Assembly: GCA_032622095.1 (NCBI GenBank) | Contig: CP136069.1 | Coordinates: 203,654,690-203,718,689 of the forward strand | Reading direction: 5' to 3' | Origin: Siphonodentalium dalli | Lineage: Eukaryota; Mollusca; Scaphopoda; Gadilida; Siphonodentaliidae | Length of the DNA stretch: 64,000 nucleotides | In this document: positions 45,310-56,689 of the stretch, in pieces | Numbering within the stretch: position 1 is the stretch's first letter | Layout of the letters: each line of letters begins with the position of its first letter | Translations under genes and position numbers: made by a program | Notes under the pieces: model-generated | What the model saw: the letters and a program-made list of their open reading frames with translations, nothing else | Database searches by the model: none | Told to the model about the DNA's origin: nothing

Positions 45310-47955
45310 TTACCCATTTTTAGCTCAACTTTACTTTGTAAAGTTTGAGCTATTGCCATGGCTTTGTCGTCCGTCGTCTGTGTGTGCGTGTGTACGTGTG
45401 TACGTAAGGCGTCAACAATGCAGTCTACAGGTCGTACCTTTGGTCGGATCATTATGAAATTTGTCATAGCTGTTGACATCAACATTTAGACCAGAATGAT
45501 TAATTTTGGGGTCATTCGGTAAAAAAACATGGCCGCCAGTGGCCATCTTGCATTTCAAAATTCAATCCATTAGCACGGGCTACAGGGCGTACTGTTTGTC
45601 TGATCGTCATGAAATTTGTCATGGATGTTAATATTGACATGTAGATGGGAACGAGTAATTTTGGGGTCATTTGGCCCAAAAACATGGCCGCCAGCAGCCA
45701 TCTTGGATTTTACTCTTTGTATGACTAAATTCTTTAGCACGGGCTACAGCTCGTACTTTTAGTCTGATCATCATAAAATTTGTCAAGAATGTTAATAATG
45801 ACATGTAGATGGGAACGAGTCATTTTGGGGTCATTCGGCCAAAAAACATGGCCGCCAGCAGGCATCTTTGATTTCACTCTTTGTATGACTAAATCCTTTA
45901 GCACGGGCTACAGGTCGTACCTTTAGTCCGATCATCATAAAATTTGTCATGGCTGTTGAAATTGGAATGTAGATGGGAACGAGTTATTTTGGGGTCATTC
46001 GGACAAAAAACATGGCCACCAGCGACCATCTTGGATTTCAAAATTCAATCCATTAGCACGGGCCACAGGTCGTACTGTTCGTCTGATCATCATGAAATTT
46101 GTCATGGATGTTAATATTGACATGTAGATGGGAACGAGTAATTTTGGGGTCATTCGGCCAAAAAACATGGCGGCCAGCAGCCATCTTGGATTTTACTCTT
46201 TGTATGACTAAATTCTTTAGCACGGGCTACAGGTCGTACCTTTAGTCTGATCATCATCAAATTTGTCATGGATGTTAATATTGACATGTAGATGGGAACG
46301 AGTAATTTTGGGGTCATTTGGCCCAAAAACATGACCGCCAGCAGCCATCTTGGATTTTACTCTTTCTATTACTAAATCCTTTAGCACGGGCTGCAGGTCG
46401 TACCTTTAGTCTGATCATCATAAAATTTGTCATGAATGTTAATAATGACATGTAGATGGGAACGAGTCATTTTGGGGTCATTCGGCCAAAAAACATGGCC
46501 GCCAGCAGGCATCTTTGATTTTACTCTTTGTATGACTAAATCCTTTAGCACGGGCTACAGGTCGTACCTTTAGTCTGATCATCATAAAATTTGTCATGGC
46601 TGTTGAAATTGGCATGTAGATGGGAACGAGTCATTTTGGGGTCATTCGGCCAAAAAACATGGCTGCCAGTGGCCATCTTGGATTTCAAAATTTAATCCAT
46701 TCGCACGGGCCACAGGTCGTACTGTTTGTCTGATCATCATGAAATTTGTCATGGATGATAATATTGACATGTAGATGGGAACGAGTAATTTTGGGGTCAT
46801 TCGGCCAAGAAACATGTCCGCCAGCAGCCATCTTGGATTTTACTCTTTGTATGACTAAATCCTTTAGCACGGGCTACAGGTTGTACCTTTAGTCTGATCA
46901 TCATAAAATTTGTCTTAAATGTTAATAATGACATGTAGATGGGAACGAGTCATTTTGGGGTCATTCGGCCAAAAAACATGGCCGCCAGCAGCCATCTTGG
47001 ATTTTACTCTTTGTATGACTAAATCCTTTAGCACGGGCTACAGGTCGTACCTTTAGTCTGATCATCATAAAATTTGTCGTGGCTGTTGAAATTGGAATCT
47101 AAATGGGAACGAGTCATTTTGGGGTCATTCGGACAAAAAACATGGCCGCCAGTGGCCATTTTGGATTTCAAAATTTAATCCATTAGCATGGGCCACAGGT
47201 CGTACTGTTCGTCTGATCTTCATGAAATTTGTCATGGATGTTAATATTGACATGTAGATGGGAACGAGTAATTTTGGGGTCATTCGGCCAAAAAACATGG
47301 CCGCCAGCGGCCATCTTGGATTTTACTCTTTGTATGACTAAATTCTTTAGCATGGGCTACAGGTCGTACCTTTAGTCTGATTGTCATAAAATTTGTCATG
47401 GTTGTTAACGATGACATGTAGATGGGAACGACTCATTTTGGGGTCATTCGACCGAAAACATTGCCGCCAGCAGCCATCTTGGATTTTACTCTTTGTATGA
47501 CTAAATCCTTTAGCACGGGCTACATGTCGTACCTTTAGTCTGATCATCATAAAATTTGTCATGAATGTTAATAATGACATGTAGATGGGAACGAGTCATT
47601 TTGGGGTCATTCGGCCAAAAAACATGGCCGCCAGCAGCCATCTTGGATTTTACTCTTTGTATGACTAAATTCTTTAGCATGGGCTACAGGTCGTACCTTT
47701 AGTCTGATCGTCATAAACATTTTCATGGATGTTAACGATGACATGTAGATGGGAACGACTCATTTTGGGGTCATTTGGCCGAAAACATGGCCACCAGCAG
47801 CCATCTTGGATTTTACTTTTCTCTTCATGTACATGTATAGTATTAGACATTCAACTTTCCACATTCCTAATCGCTCCATTGACTGTAATACATTAAATTA
47901 TTCCCTTTCCAAGTTGAGCTACAGTGTCATTGACACTTTCGTTTTACTCAAATTG
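45310..47955 (+). mobile_element. HINE-type element expanded into a 164-bp satellite (~15 units)
   Basis: The 5' inverted repeat TAGCTCAACTTTACTTTG ... TTTGAGCTAT is followed by GTCGTCCGTCGTCTGTG. Units start AGCACGGGCTACAGGTCGTAC, continue with GATGGGAACGAGT and end in CATGGCCGCCAGCAGCCATC. Successive unit starts (45572, 45736, 45900, 46054, 46219, 46383, 46547, 46702, 46866, 47030, 47185, 47349, 47512, 47676) alternate between ~164 and ~154 bp. The 3' end carries the hairpin AGTGTCATTGACACT followed by TTCGTTTTA at about 47922-47945. Confidence 0.8.
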
Positions 47956-48660
47956 GCCATTTTCAACCCAAAAACAGACCATGATAGGGCGAATGTCAGT
48001 AAATAAGATTCTTCCACCTGATAGAGCGATGTTACAGCTGAGAAATATTTGAAATAGAATAAAAAGTTATCGTATCAATTTGAAAAAAAAGTCTTGCGAG
48101 CCCAGATGACAGAATTCAGGGGAGATAAATCGGGCTATTTTCCTGTAATCAATAACACAGAGTTGGCCTTCACTGAATACGAAAACCCTGTTGCGTATCC
48201 AAATTTTTCATTTTTTTGAGAACTTTCCCAGTTTTTTAAAATAAATAATCCATCAAACCAGTAATAACACATTTAACGCAGGCTACACTGGCTGTTATGC
48301 CCCCCAGATACTTATATTTCTATTTTTCAGACCCCCTACAACCCGTGAAATCGTGTACTGCTACCTTAGGAAATGTTCAAATAACAAGTTCAACAAACGA
48401 CCATGAACATTTCCATCCAATCATGTATTATCTGTCATTGGCTTATATTTCCTTAACAATTAAGTTAACATCCCTCCAAATGAATAATAGACCCTTCCAA
48501 TATATACTTTTATAACTGACTGGAAGAATCCATTTAGTATAGAAAGGGGTAAGAGGACACAAATCCCTTGAAGAAGATTCACGAGAAATAACAAGTTTTA
48601 TCAAAGTCTGTATAACACTATCATCAACAAGTTCATGTCAATATTAATTGATTTTGTTGT
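47956..48660. other. Unassigned intronic DNA
   Basis: No recognisable feature. The + frame 48297-48515 has no support. Confidence 0.4.
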
Positions 48661-48693
48661 TCTTATTTTCATTATTAATAACTCTCCATTACA

Positions 48694-49075
48694 GGGGGGG
48701 GGGGGGTATTTCCAGGCACGTATGTTGGGGTGGGTGGTTGGTTGATGCGACCAACAAACAATTTTTTCCGCAACTCAAAATTTATTTTCCTGCAATCCTT
48801 TAGACTGTTTCTGCAATGAGTTTGGCTTAAAAACACCTTATAATGTCAATATTAACATAAATGAAAAATTTCATGATGATCAGACAAACAGTATAGCCTG
48901 TAGCCCATGTTAATGGATTGAATTTTGAAATCCAAGATGGCCGCTGGCAGCCATTTATTTTTTTGGCCAAATAACCCCAAAATCACAGAAATTCATATAC
49001 AGCTGTTTACAGTGAATTTCCCCCTGCAAATCTCTGTTTTAGTGTTAAAAGGGGATGGGTGTCCAAAAATTAGCA
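48694..49075. other. Poly-G tract and possible small TIR pair
   Basis: A 13-G run (48694-48706) precedes CCAGGCACGTATG (about 48713). The inverse CATACGTGCCTG occurs at about 49074-49085. Between them, 48863-48990 is a reversed single copy of the 164-bp satellite unit (CATGATGATCAGACAAAC, AATCCAAGATGGCCGC). No clear target duplication was found, so element status is uncertain. Confidence 0.4.
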
Positions 49076-49132
49076 TACGTGCCTGAAAATGTTTTCCGAC
49101 GTCCAGTAGCGAAATAACATAAAAGTCTGTAA

Positions 49133-49620
49133 AACAACTACCATCAACAACTACATAAACAAATTAGATCAACGTTGTTATTATTTTCATTATTAATAAA
49201 AGTACTCTCCAATAATGAGATTTTGCATGTCAAAAGCATTGTTATGTAAACATTACTGTTACAGTGGAATTACTGATAAAGTCCAATTAGTCGAATAAGA
49301 TACCAAAGTTTAATCAAAACTTGATGGTAAACATTGGAAAAGATGAAAGCACTGAAAAATATTCTGAAAATCAAATTTAAAAATATTTGATCTTACTACA
49401 CAATTGGCGATGTTTGTTGACAAATCATTGAAACAGTTTCGTTTACATAACAATGGTTTCAACAAGCAAAATTTGATTGGAGTTTATTGGATTATTAGAG
49501 TTATTGGAGAACTCTAATAATAAATATAAAAACAAAGTTGATCTATTTCTCCATGTTCTTGTTAGTGGTGTTGTTATACAGAATTATATATTTATTACAC
49601 ATTTACCCACTGTGAGTGCC
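49133..49620. repeat. Segmental duplication, copy 1 (pairs with 56690-57605)
   Basis: CTCTCCAATAATGAGATTT, TGTTATGTAAACATTACTGT, ACTTGATGGTAAACATTGGAA and TTTACATAACAATGGTTTCAA occur in the same order in both places. Copy 2 is interrupted by a family B foldback element (56856-57354). Copy 1 runs straight into the 71-bp array, whereas copy 2 has a single related unit. Confidence 0.85.
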
Positions 49621-52600
49621 TTGGGTCCCTTTAGGGGTGGTGTTTTTAGACTTTATATATTTATTACACATTTACCCACTGTGAGTGCCATGGGTCCCTT
49701 TAATAGTGGTGATGTTTATACAGAATTAGATATTTATTACACATTTACCCACTGTGAGTGCCATGGGTCCCTTTAATAGTGGTGATGTTTATACAGAATT
49801 AGATATTTATTACACATTTACCCACTGTGAGTGCCATGGGTCCCTTTAATAGTGGTGATGTTTATACAGAATTAGATATTTATTACACATTTACCCACTG
49901 TGAGTGCCATGGGTCCCTTTAATAGTCATGATGTTTATACAGAATTATATATTTATAACACATTTATCCACTGTGAGTGCCTTGGGTCCCTTTAATAGTG
50001 GTGATGTTTATACAGAATTATATATTTATTACACATTTACCCACTGTGAGTGCCTTGGGTACCTATAGGGGTGATGTTTATACAGAATTATATATTTATA
50101 ACACATTTATCCACTGTGAGTGCCTTGGGTCCCTTTAATAGTGGTGATGTTTATACAGAATTATATATTTATTACACATTTACCCACTGTGAGTGCCTTG
50201 GGTACCTATAGGGGTGATGTTTATACAGAATTATATATTTATAACACATTTATCCACTGTGAGTGCCTTGGGTCCCTTTAATAGTGGTGATGTTTATACA
50301 GAATTATATATTTATTACACATTTACCCACTGTGAGTGCCTTGGGTCCCTTTAGGGGTGGTGTTTTTAGACTTTATATATTTTTTGCACATTTACCCACT
50401 GTGAGTGCCATGGGTCCCTTTAATAGTGGTGATGTTTATACAGAATTATATATTTATAACACATTTACCCACTGTGAGTGCCTTGGGTCTCTTTAATAGT
50501 GGTGATGTTTATACAGAATTATATATTTATAACACATTTACCCACTGTGAGTGCCTTGGGTCCCTTTAATAGTGGTGATGTTTATACAGAATTATATATT
50601 TTTTACACATTTACCCACTGCGAGTGCCATGGGTCCCTTTAGGGGTGGTGTTTTTAGACTTTATATATATTTTTCACATTTACCCACTGTGAGTGCCATG
50701 GGTCAATTTAATAGTGGTGATGTTTATACAGAATTATATATTTATTACACATTTACCCACTGTGAGTGCCATGGGTCCCTTTAGGGGTGATGTTTGTACA
50801 GACTTTATATATTTTTTTGCACATTTACCCACTGTGAGTGCCTTGGGTCCCTTTAGGGGTGGTGTTTTTAGACTTTATATATTTATTACACATTTACCCA
50901 CTGTGAGTGCCATGGGTCCCTTTAATAGTGGTGATGTTTATACAGAATTATATATTTATAACACATTTACCCACTGTGAGTGCCTTGGGTCTCTTTAATA
51001 GTGGTGATGTTTATACAGAATTATATATTTATAACACATTTACCCACTGTGAGTGCCTTGGGTCCCTTTAATAGTGGTGATGTTTATACAGAATTATATA
51101 TTTTTTACACATTTACCCACTGCGAGTGCCATGGGTCCCTTTAGGGGTGGTGTTTTTAGACTTTATATATTTATTACACATTTACCCACTGTGAGTGCCT
51201 TGGGTCTCTTTAATAGTGGTGATGTTTATACAGAATTATATATTTATAACACATTTACCCACTGAGTGCCTTGGGTCTCTTTAATAGTGGTGATGTTTAT
51301 ACAGAATTATATATTTATAACACATTTACCCACTGTGAGTGCCTTGGGTCCCTTTAATAGTGGTGATGTTTATACAGAATTATATATTTTTTACACATTT
51401 ACCCACTGTGAGTGCCTTGGGTCCCTTTAGGGGTGGTGTTTTTAGACTTTATATATTTATTACACATTTACCCACTGTGAGTGCCTTGGGTCTCTTTAAT
51501 AGTGGTGATGTTTATACAGAATTATATATTTATAACACATTTACCCACTGTGAGTGCCTTGGGTCCCTTTAATAGTGGTGATGTTTATACAGAATTATAT
51601 ATTTATTACACATTTACCCACTGTGAGTGCCTTGGGTCCCTTTAGGGGTGGTGTTTTTAGACTTTATATATTTATTACACATTTACCCACTGTGAGTGCC
51701 TTGGGTCTCTTTAATAGTGGTGATGTTTATACAGAATTATATATTTATAACACATTTACCCACTGAGTGCCTTGGGTCTCTTTAATAGTGGTGATGTTTA
51801 TACAGAATTATATATTTATAACACATTTACCCACTGTGAGTGCCTTGGGTCCCTTTAGGGGTGGTGTTTTTAGACTTTATATATTTATTACACATTTACC
51901 CACTGTGAGTGCCTTGGGTCTCTTTAATAGTGGTGATGTTTATACAGAATTATATATTTATAACACATTTACCCACTGAGTGCCTTGGGTCTCTTTAATA
52001 GTGGTGATGTTTATACAGAATTATATATTTATAACACATTTACCCACTGTGAGTGCCTTGGGTCCCTTTAGGGGTGGTGTTTTTAGACTTTATATATTTT
52101 TTGCACATTTACCCACTGTGAGTACCATGGGTCCCTTTAATAGTGGTGATGTTTATACAGAATTATATATTTATTACACATTTACTCACTGTGAGTGCCT
52201 TGGGTCCCTTTAGGGGTGGTGTTTTTAGACTTTATATATTTTTTGCACATTTACCCACTGTGAGTACCATGGGTCCCTTTAATAGTGGTGATGTTTATAC
52301 AGAATTATATATTTATTACACATTTACTCACTGTGAGTGCCTTGGGTCCCTTTAGGGGTGGTGTTTTTAGACTTTATATATTTTTTGCACATTTACCCAC
52401 TGTGAGTACCATGGGTCCCTTTAATAGTGGTGATGTTTATACAGAATTATATATTTATTACACATTTACTCACTGTGAGTGCCTTGGGTCCCTTTAGGGG
52501 TGGTGTTTTTAGACTTTATATATTTTTTGCACATTTACCCACTGTGAGTGCCATGGGTCCCTTTAATAGTGGTGATGTTTATACAGAATTATATATTTAT

Positions 52601-52848
52601 AACACATTTACCCACTGTGAGTGCCTTGGGTCCCTTTAGGGGTGATGTTTGTACAGACTTATATATTTTTTGCACATTTACCGGGGCGCATATATGTCCC
52701 TATAATAGTGGTGATGTTTATACAGAATTATATATTTATTACACATTTACTCACTGTGAGTGCCTTGGGTCCCTTTAGGGGTGATGTTTGTACAGACTTA
52801 TATATTTTTTGCACATTTACACACTGTGAGTGCCTTGGGTCCCTTTAA
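49571..52848. repeat. 71-bp tandem array, about 46 copies, with higher-order repeats
   Basis: Unit: ACACATTTACCCACTGTGAG, TGCC(T/A)TGGGTCCCTTTA, then either ATAGTGGTGATGTTTATACA or GGGGTGGTGTTTTTAGACTT, then TATATATTTAT. The two unit types alternate in higher-order blocks: 213-bp trimers at about 51340-52060 (with a 2-bp-deleted ACCCACTGAG variant at 51262, 51763 and 51976) and 142-bp dimers at about 52070-52560. Short repeated peptides predicted here come from the repeat and are not genes. It lies wholly inside the last intron of the membrane-protein gene. Confidence 0.95.
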
Positions 52849-53040
52849 CTATTTCGTATTTGATCCTAATTCACATACTCTTTTTTGAAGTAATGCCTGG
52901 TTTTGAAGTAACTGACGACTTTTGAAGGAAACATCGTCAGGTTTTGAAGTAAATCTTATAATGTACGGATGGGTGATATATAGAATGTACTTTCGACTAA
53001 ATAACGGGGATGTCTGAAAGATTTTACAATACCACAAATG

Positions 53041-53395
53041 ATGAATTTTGGCCGCATATATGTCTAATTAACCTATTGTGTGGGTGAGCTTTGGGCGCAT
53101 ATATATCTAATTAACCTATTGTGTGGGTGAGCTTGGGTGCATTTTTGTTTAATTCACCTATTGTGTGGGTGAGCTTGGGGGCACATATATGTCTAATTAA
53201 CCTATTGTGTGGGTGAGCTTGGGGGCGCATATATGTCTAATTAACCTATTGTGTGGGTGAGCTTGGGGCGCATATATGTCTAATTCACCTATTGTGTGGG
53301 TGAGCTTGGGGGCGCTAATTCACCTATTGTGTGGGTGAGCTTGGGGGCGCATATATGTCTATTAAATTCACCTATTGGGTGGGTGAGCTTGGGGG
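53041..53395. repeat. ~45-bp minisatellite, about 8 copies
   Basis: Unit GCATATATGTCTAATTAACC followed by TATTGTGTGGGTGAGCTTGGGG. Some units are shortened (53303-53340) or diverged (53121-53165). Confidence 0.92.
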
Positions 53396-53994
53396 ATATT
53401 TCTTTAAAATCACTTCTTGAAAAAAATGCTCATTAAAGGCTCACTTAATTTTCGAACCCCCAGATCACATTTATATAAAATATATGGCATATTATAAATA
53501 TTTAAATGATTTCAGCTGTTTTCTATTTCTCTATGGGCATCTTCTGAGACAAGGTGTTTCAACTGGTGACGAACCCTTTGGCGAGTAGAACGACATATAT
53601 ATCGTTTATCGTTGAGGAGTAGAACGACATATGTCGTTTCAGGAAGTGTTATTTTATGTAAACATAACTTCAATAAATCATCTGATTTATAAATGATTTG
53701 TATAGGAGTTATTTTGATTAATATAATGTCCCAAATGTATAAGTACAATCGATTATGATAACGCACGTTAACAAAAAATGCACATAAATTAAAATTATTG
53801 GACCCTTTTGACCCAAACTTGTTAATAATTATTGCTATGACGTAGAAGTTAAATTTACTCATGACATCATGTATATGACGTTACAGATACTCTCCAAAGG
53901 GTTAAAGTATTTTAATCATATCTTATGGCATAGATTGTTATTAGAACCGTATATCAAGTCACTATAAAAAAATAATCGGTGAATTGAAAATTAA

Positions 53995-54401
53995 CCCTTT
54001 ACCCAACAGAATGTTTTTTTTTACCCTGTGCCAATGCATTCTCTTATATATACGAGTCGACCATAGGTCGCCTCGCATATATAAGAGAATGCATTGGCTT
54101 AACATATTAAAAATTATAAAATTATAAACTATTATAAAAATTGTTAAAAAATGTAAGAAAAAATTATAAAATTGTTTTTTTAGGCCAATGCATTCTCTTA
54201 TATATGCGAGGCGACCTATGGTCGACTCGCATATATAAGAGAATGCATTGGCACAGGGCATAACTGTAACCATCACAATGTGGTCAATGAACCGGTTCCA
54301 ATGATATCCATATTTGTATGGTTCTATTGAGACAGACCGAAGATATTTTAGGCTGTTGAAGCTTTATTTGGGCGTTTTTGGCCGGTTTGTTGGGTAAAGG
54401 G
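53995..54401 (-). mobile_element. TTAA-flanked double-hairpin MITE, reverse orientation
   Basis: Ends CCCTTTACCCAACA and TGTTGGGTAAAGGG with TTAA at 53991-53994 and 54402-54405. Both palindromes are present (54031-54097, 54184-54252). It lies 300 bp upstream of the tail exon. Confidence 0.88.
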
Positions 54402-54700
54402 TTAATTAAGAGATTTATCCCACAGGGAGCCTCACACAGATGGAAGCATGCACTGCAGAGTGTCGTCTGCTCCAGTCTATGTGGGGCTCTATAAAGGTAA
54501 AGGGTTAAGTGGGCCTTTAAAAGAACGCTCTTCAAATGTTTATATCATTTGTTTTTCATTTCTGAATATCTCTGTTATTTAGTCAATATAGATTTCTTTG
54601 AAAAAAAACTCCTTTGTCAAAACTCGTCAGTTACTTCAAAAACTTGCCGTTACACATTTGATGCTAATTCACATATATACTCTGTGTTATTCTATTTCAG

Positions 54701-55122
54701 GGGTAAATTCATCTCCACAGATTCGCTATACTCCACAGTCACAAACTAATGAAAACAGATCTGGTGTTGTAATACATCCAACTGTCAGCAACATGGGGCC
54801 AGAGAATAATACATTGCTACCACAACAGAGAAATCGCTCACCGATGCCACAGCGAAATCACTCACCGATGCCGCAGCGAAATCACTCACCGATGCCGCAG
54901 CGGAATGCTTCACCAATGTCATCGCGTGATGGTTCGCCGATGCCACATAGAAATAGTTCCATGTTGCCGCCACGTGATGCCTCGCCAATGCCATGTAGTG
55001 ATGATGCAAATCTTCCCCCATCATATGATGAGGCAATGAGGACTATTACACAGCCATCAGCTCCTCCACTCCCTCCCATAGAGGACAGAGCATTAGGCCC
55101 ACCCCCCTCTTACCCCACATGA
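54701..55122 (+). CDS. Single-pass membrane protein, cytoplasmic tail exon with PPxY and PSAP motifs
   Basis: The acceptor is TTCTATTTCAG (ending 54700). The phase-1 join gives GVNSSPQIRY and the frame ends at TGA 55120-55122. The tail has about seven octapeptide repeats of the form (R)(N/D)xSPMPx (RNHSPMPQ is perfect twice), encoded by 24-bp DNA repeats at about 54832-55002. At the C-terminus are LPPSYDEAM, QPSAPPLPP and PPPSYPT. PPxY binds WW domains of NEDD4-family ligases, and P(S/T)AP binds the TSG101 UEV domain. Both together suggest an adaptor in endosomal sorting or vesicle budding, which is inference. A candidate AATAAA lies near 55496. The gene's 5' end is not identified. Confidence 0.82.
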
Positions 55123-55508
55123 TACAATACCTCCATCCCCTTTCATAGAGGACACACCATTAGGCCCCCCCCCCCTTACCCCACATGATACACATCTCCT
55201 CAACCCCCTCCCATGGAGGACCGACCATTAGTCATATGGGACTCCCGAATGTCATATTGGACTCCCAAGTGTGCAATATGACATTTTTATTGGGACTCTG
55301 TGACGTCACGAATTAACTCTATAGCGAAATGAACCAGTGAAATTGTGATGCACGCGCAACACTGGTGGATTTAGCAGACGTTTCACTTCCGCATTGAGTT
55401 TGTTTTCACTTTCGTGTTTACTGTTCCAAATCATGTTTTCTGGTGATCAAAATACAGGTTTTATTCCAAAAATTTGGATAAACATACAGATGGATAATAA
55501 AAATGTCA
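55123..55508 (+). other. Probable 3' UTR of the membrane-protein gene
   Basis: After the stop, C/A-rich near-repeats of the coding end (CATTAGGCCC(A)CCCCCC, TACCCCACATGATAC) occur at about 55150-55190, a partial duplication of the last codons. A candidate AATAAA lies at about 55494-55499. The extent is inferred. Confidence 0.4.
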
Positions 55509-55667
55509 TTATACAATGTTGCGTACAGTATGAGTTTTTATTGTACTCGTCCAGGTTGTGGTGAAAAGTTATATTGGACTCGACACTGCATGTCTCGTCC
55601 AATATGACTTTTCACCACAAACTGGACTCGTACAAGAAAAACACATACTGTACGCAACATTGTATAA
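55509..55667. repeat. Long hairpin (about 70-bp arms) just after the gene
   Basis: The left arm starts TTATACAATGTTGCGTACAG and the right arm ends with its complement. The arms pair with few mismatches through GGTGAAAAGT(T/C)ATATTGGAC around a short loop near CATGTCTC. If transcribed, it forms a strong double-stranded stem. Confidence 0.85.
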
Positions 55668-56034
55668 TAACTTTATAATATTTACACTCAGGTTGTGGAA
55701 CATTAATGCAGGATTTTCGTTAATTTTAAAGGCCCACTTAATTTTCGAATGTATCATTTATATTGTGTGGTTTATAAATACTCATTTAATCTGTTAAATG
55801 TAAATATAAGAAAAGGTTGTTTATTATGTTCCATTGCATATATAGTGTATGGATGCAGGTTGGTCTGACATTTTTATGTAATAATTTGGACTCATTTTCA
55901 TCATTCTGTAATTCAAGGTGGAGTGTTATTATACTGTCCATTTTGTGAAGTTAAAACGAGAATTCCATGCAGATTACAACAATTATATATTCATCTCCAG
56001 CGAGGCTATTATATATAGAAACCAGGTTCAGTGT

Positions 56035-56526
56035 GATTGAGGCTCAAGCAGAATGAGGTTCCCAGAGGGTGAATTTGGTACCGATTGTACACATGCTGGA
56101 TAGCGTCAATAAATGCACCCTCTGGGACCTCTGCAAATGACAGACATACTATTTAAGGCTTGCACTGTGGATGAATGGAAGTTATAACTTATACAGGTTT
56201 TCATGGTACTGTAGTTCAAAGCCTCAACTAGCTAGACCGAGGACCGGATTGAAGTTCCCCAGTTGAAGTTGATGTTCTCCCATTAGTCACATGATTATAC
56301 ATTTTATCTTCTGCAAATTAGGAGATATCAAAACTGAACAAAACAGGGAAAAGTAACAATGTTAATTTGAGACTACAGATACTTCCCAGAAGATGAGGCC
56401 AAAGCAGAATGAGGTCCCCAGAGGGTGAATTTAGTGATGCTAACCTGCTGTGATGGGTAGCGTTACTAAATTCACCCTCTGGAGACCTCATTCGGCATAT
56501 GACGGACACCCTATTTCATGGCTTGC
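56035..56526. mobile_element. Foldback MITE, family A
   Basis: Contains two inverted AATGAGGT-CCAGAGGGTG modules (56050-56150 and 56400-56515) joined by the family A middle (AATTAGGAGATATCAAAACT, CTTCCCAGAAGATGAGGCC). Ends near CTATTTCATGGCTTGC. Confidence 0.65.
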
Positions 56527-56601
56527 ATCCCCGGTGGAAATTGCACACATAAAAATGTCAGACCAACTTTCTTAGACAAGGTTGTAGTCTTAAAGGTACT
56601 C

Positions 56602-56688
56602 CACAAGCCATATTTCCGACTAAATCCTGAAAAGTTACCCATAATTCTGCTGTGTTTAAGGAGTCAATTAATTAGAGCATTACTGTAC
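56602..56688. mobile_element. Half copy of palindromic MITE family C
   Basis: Only one arm is present: AAGCCATATTTCCGACTAAA to GAGCATTACTGTA. Confidence 0.65.
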
Positions 56689-56689
56689 A

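Noticed and set aside
46150-47580. Reverse frames with SKIQDGCW and MTNFMMIRLKVR
   Set aside because: Translations of the 164-bp satellite units.
48694-49085. hAT-like element with CAGGCACGTATG ends
   Set aside because: Complementary 12-bp words exist, but the flanks share no target duplication and the interior holds a satellite unit.
49571-52848. A series of ~70-77 residue proteins (MPWVPLIVVMFIQNYIFITH type)
   Set aside because: They are frames read through a 71-bp satellite; the frame shifts with each unit and no start or splice context exists.
54785-55079. Reverse frames rich in His/Ala and Gly opposite the tail exon
   Set aside because: Shadows created by the 24-bp coding repeats; the + strand frame has matching splice phase and domain logic.
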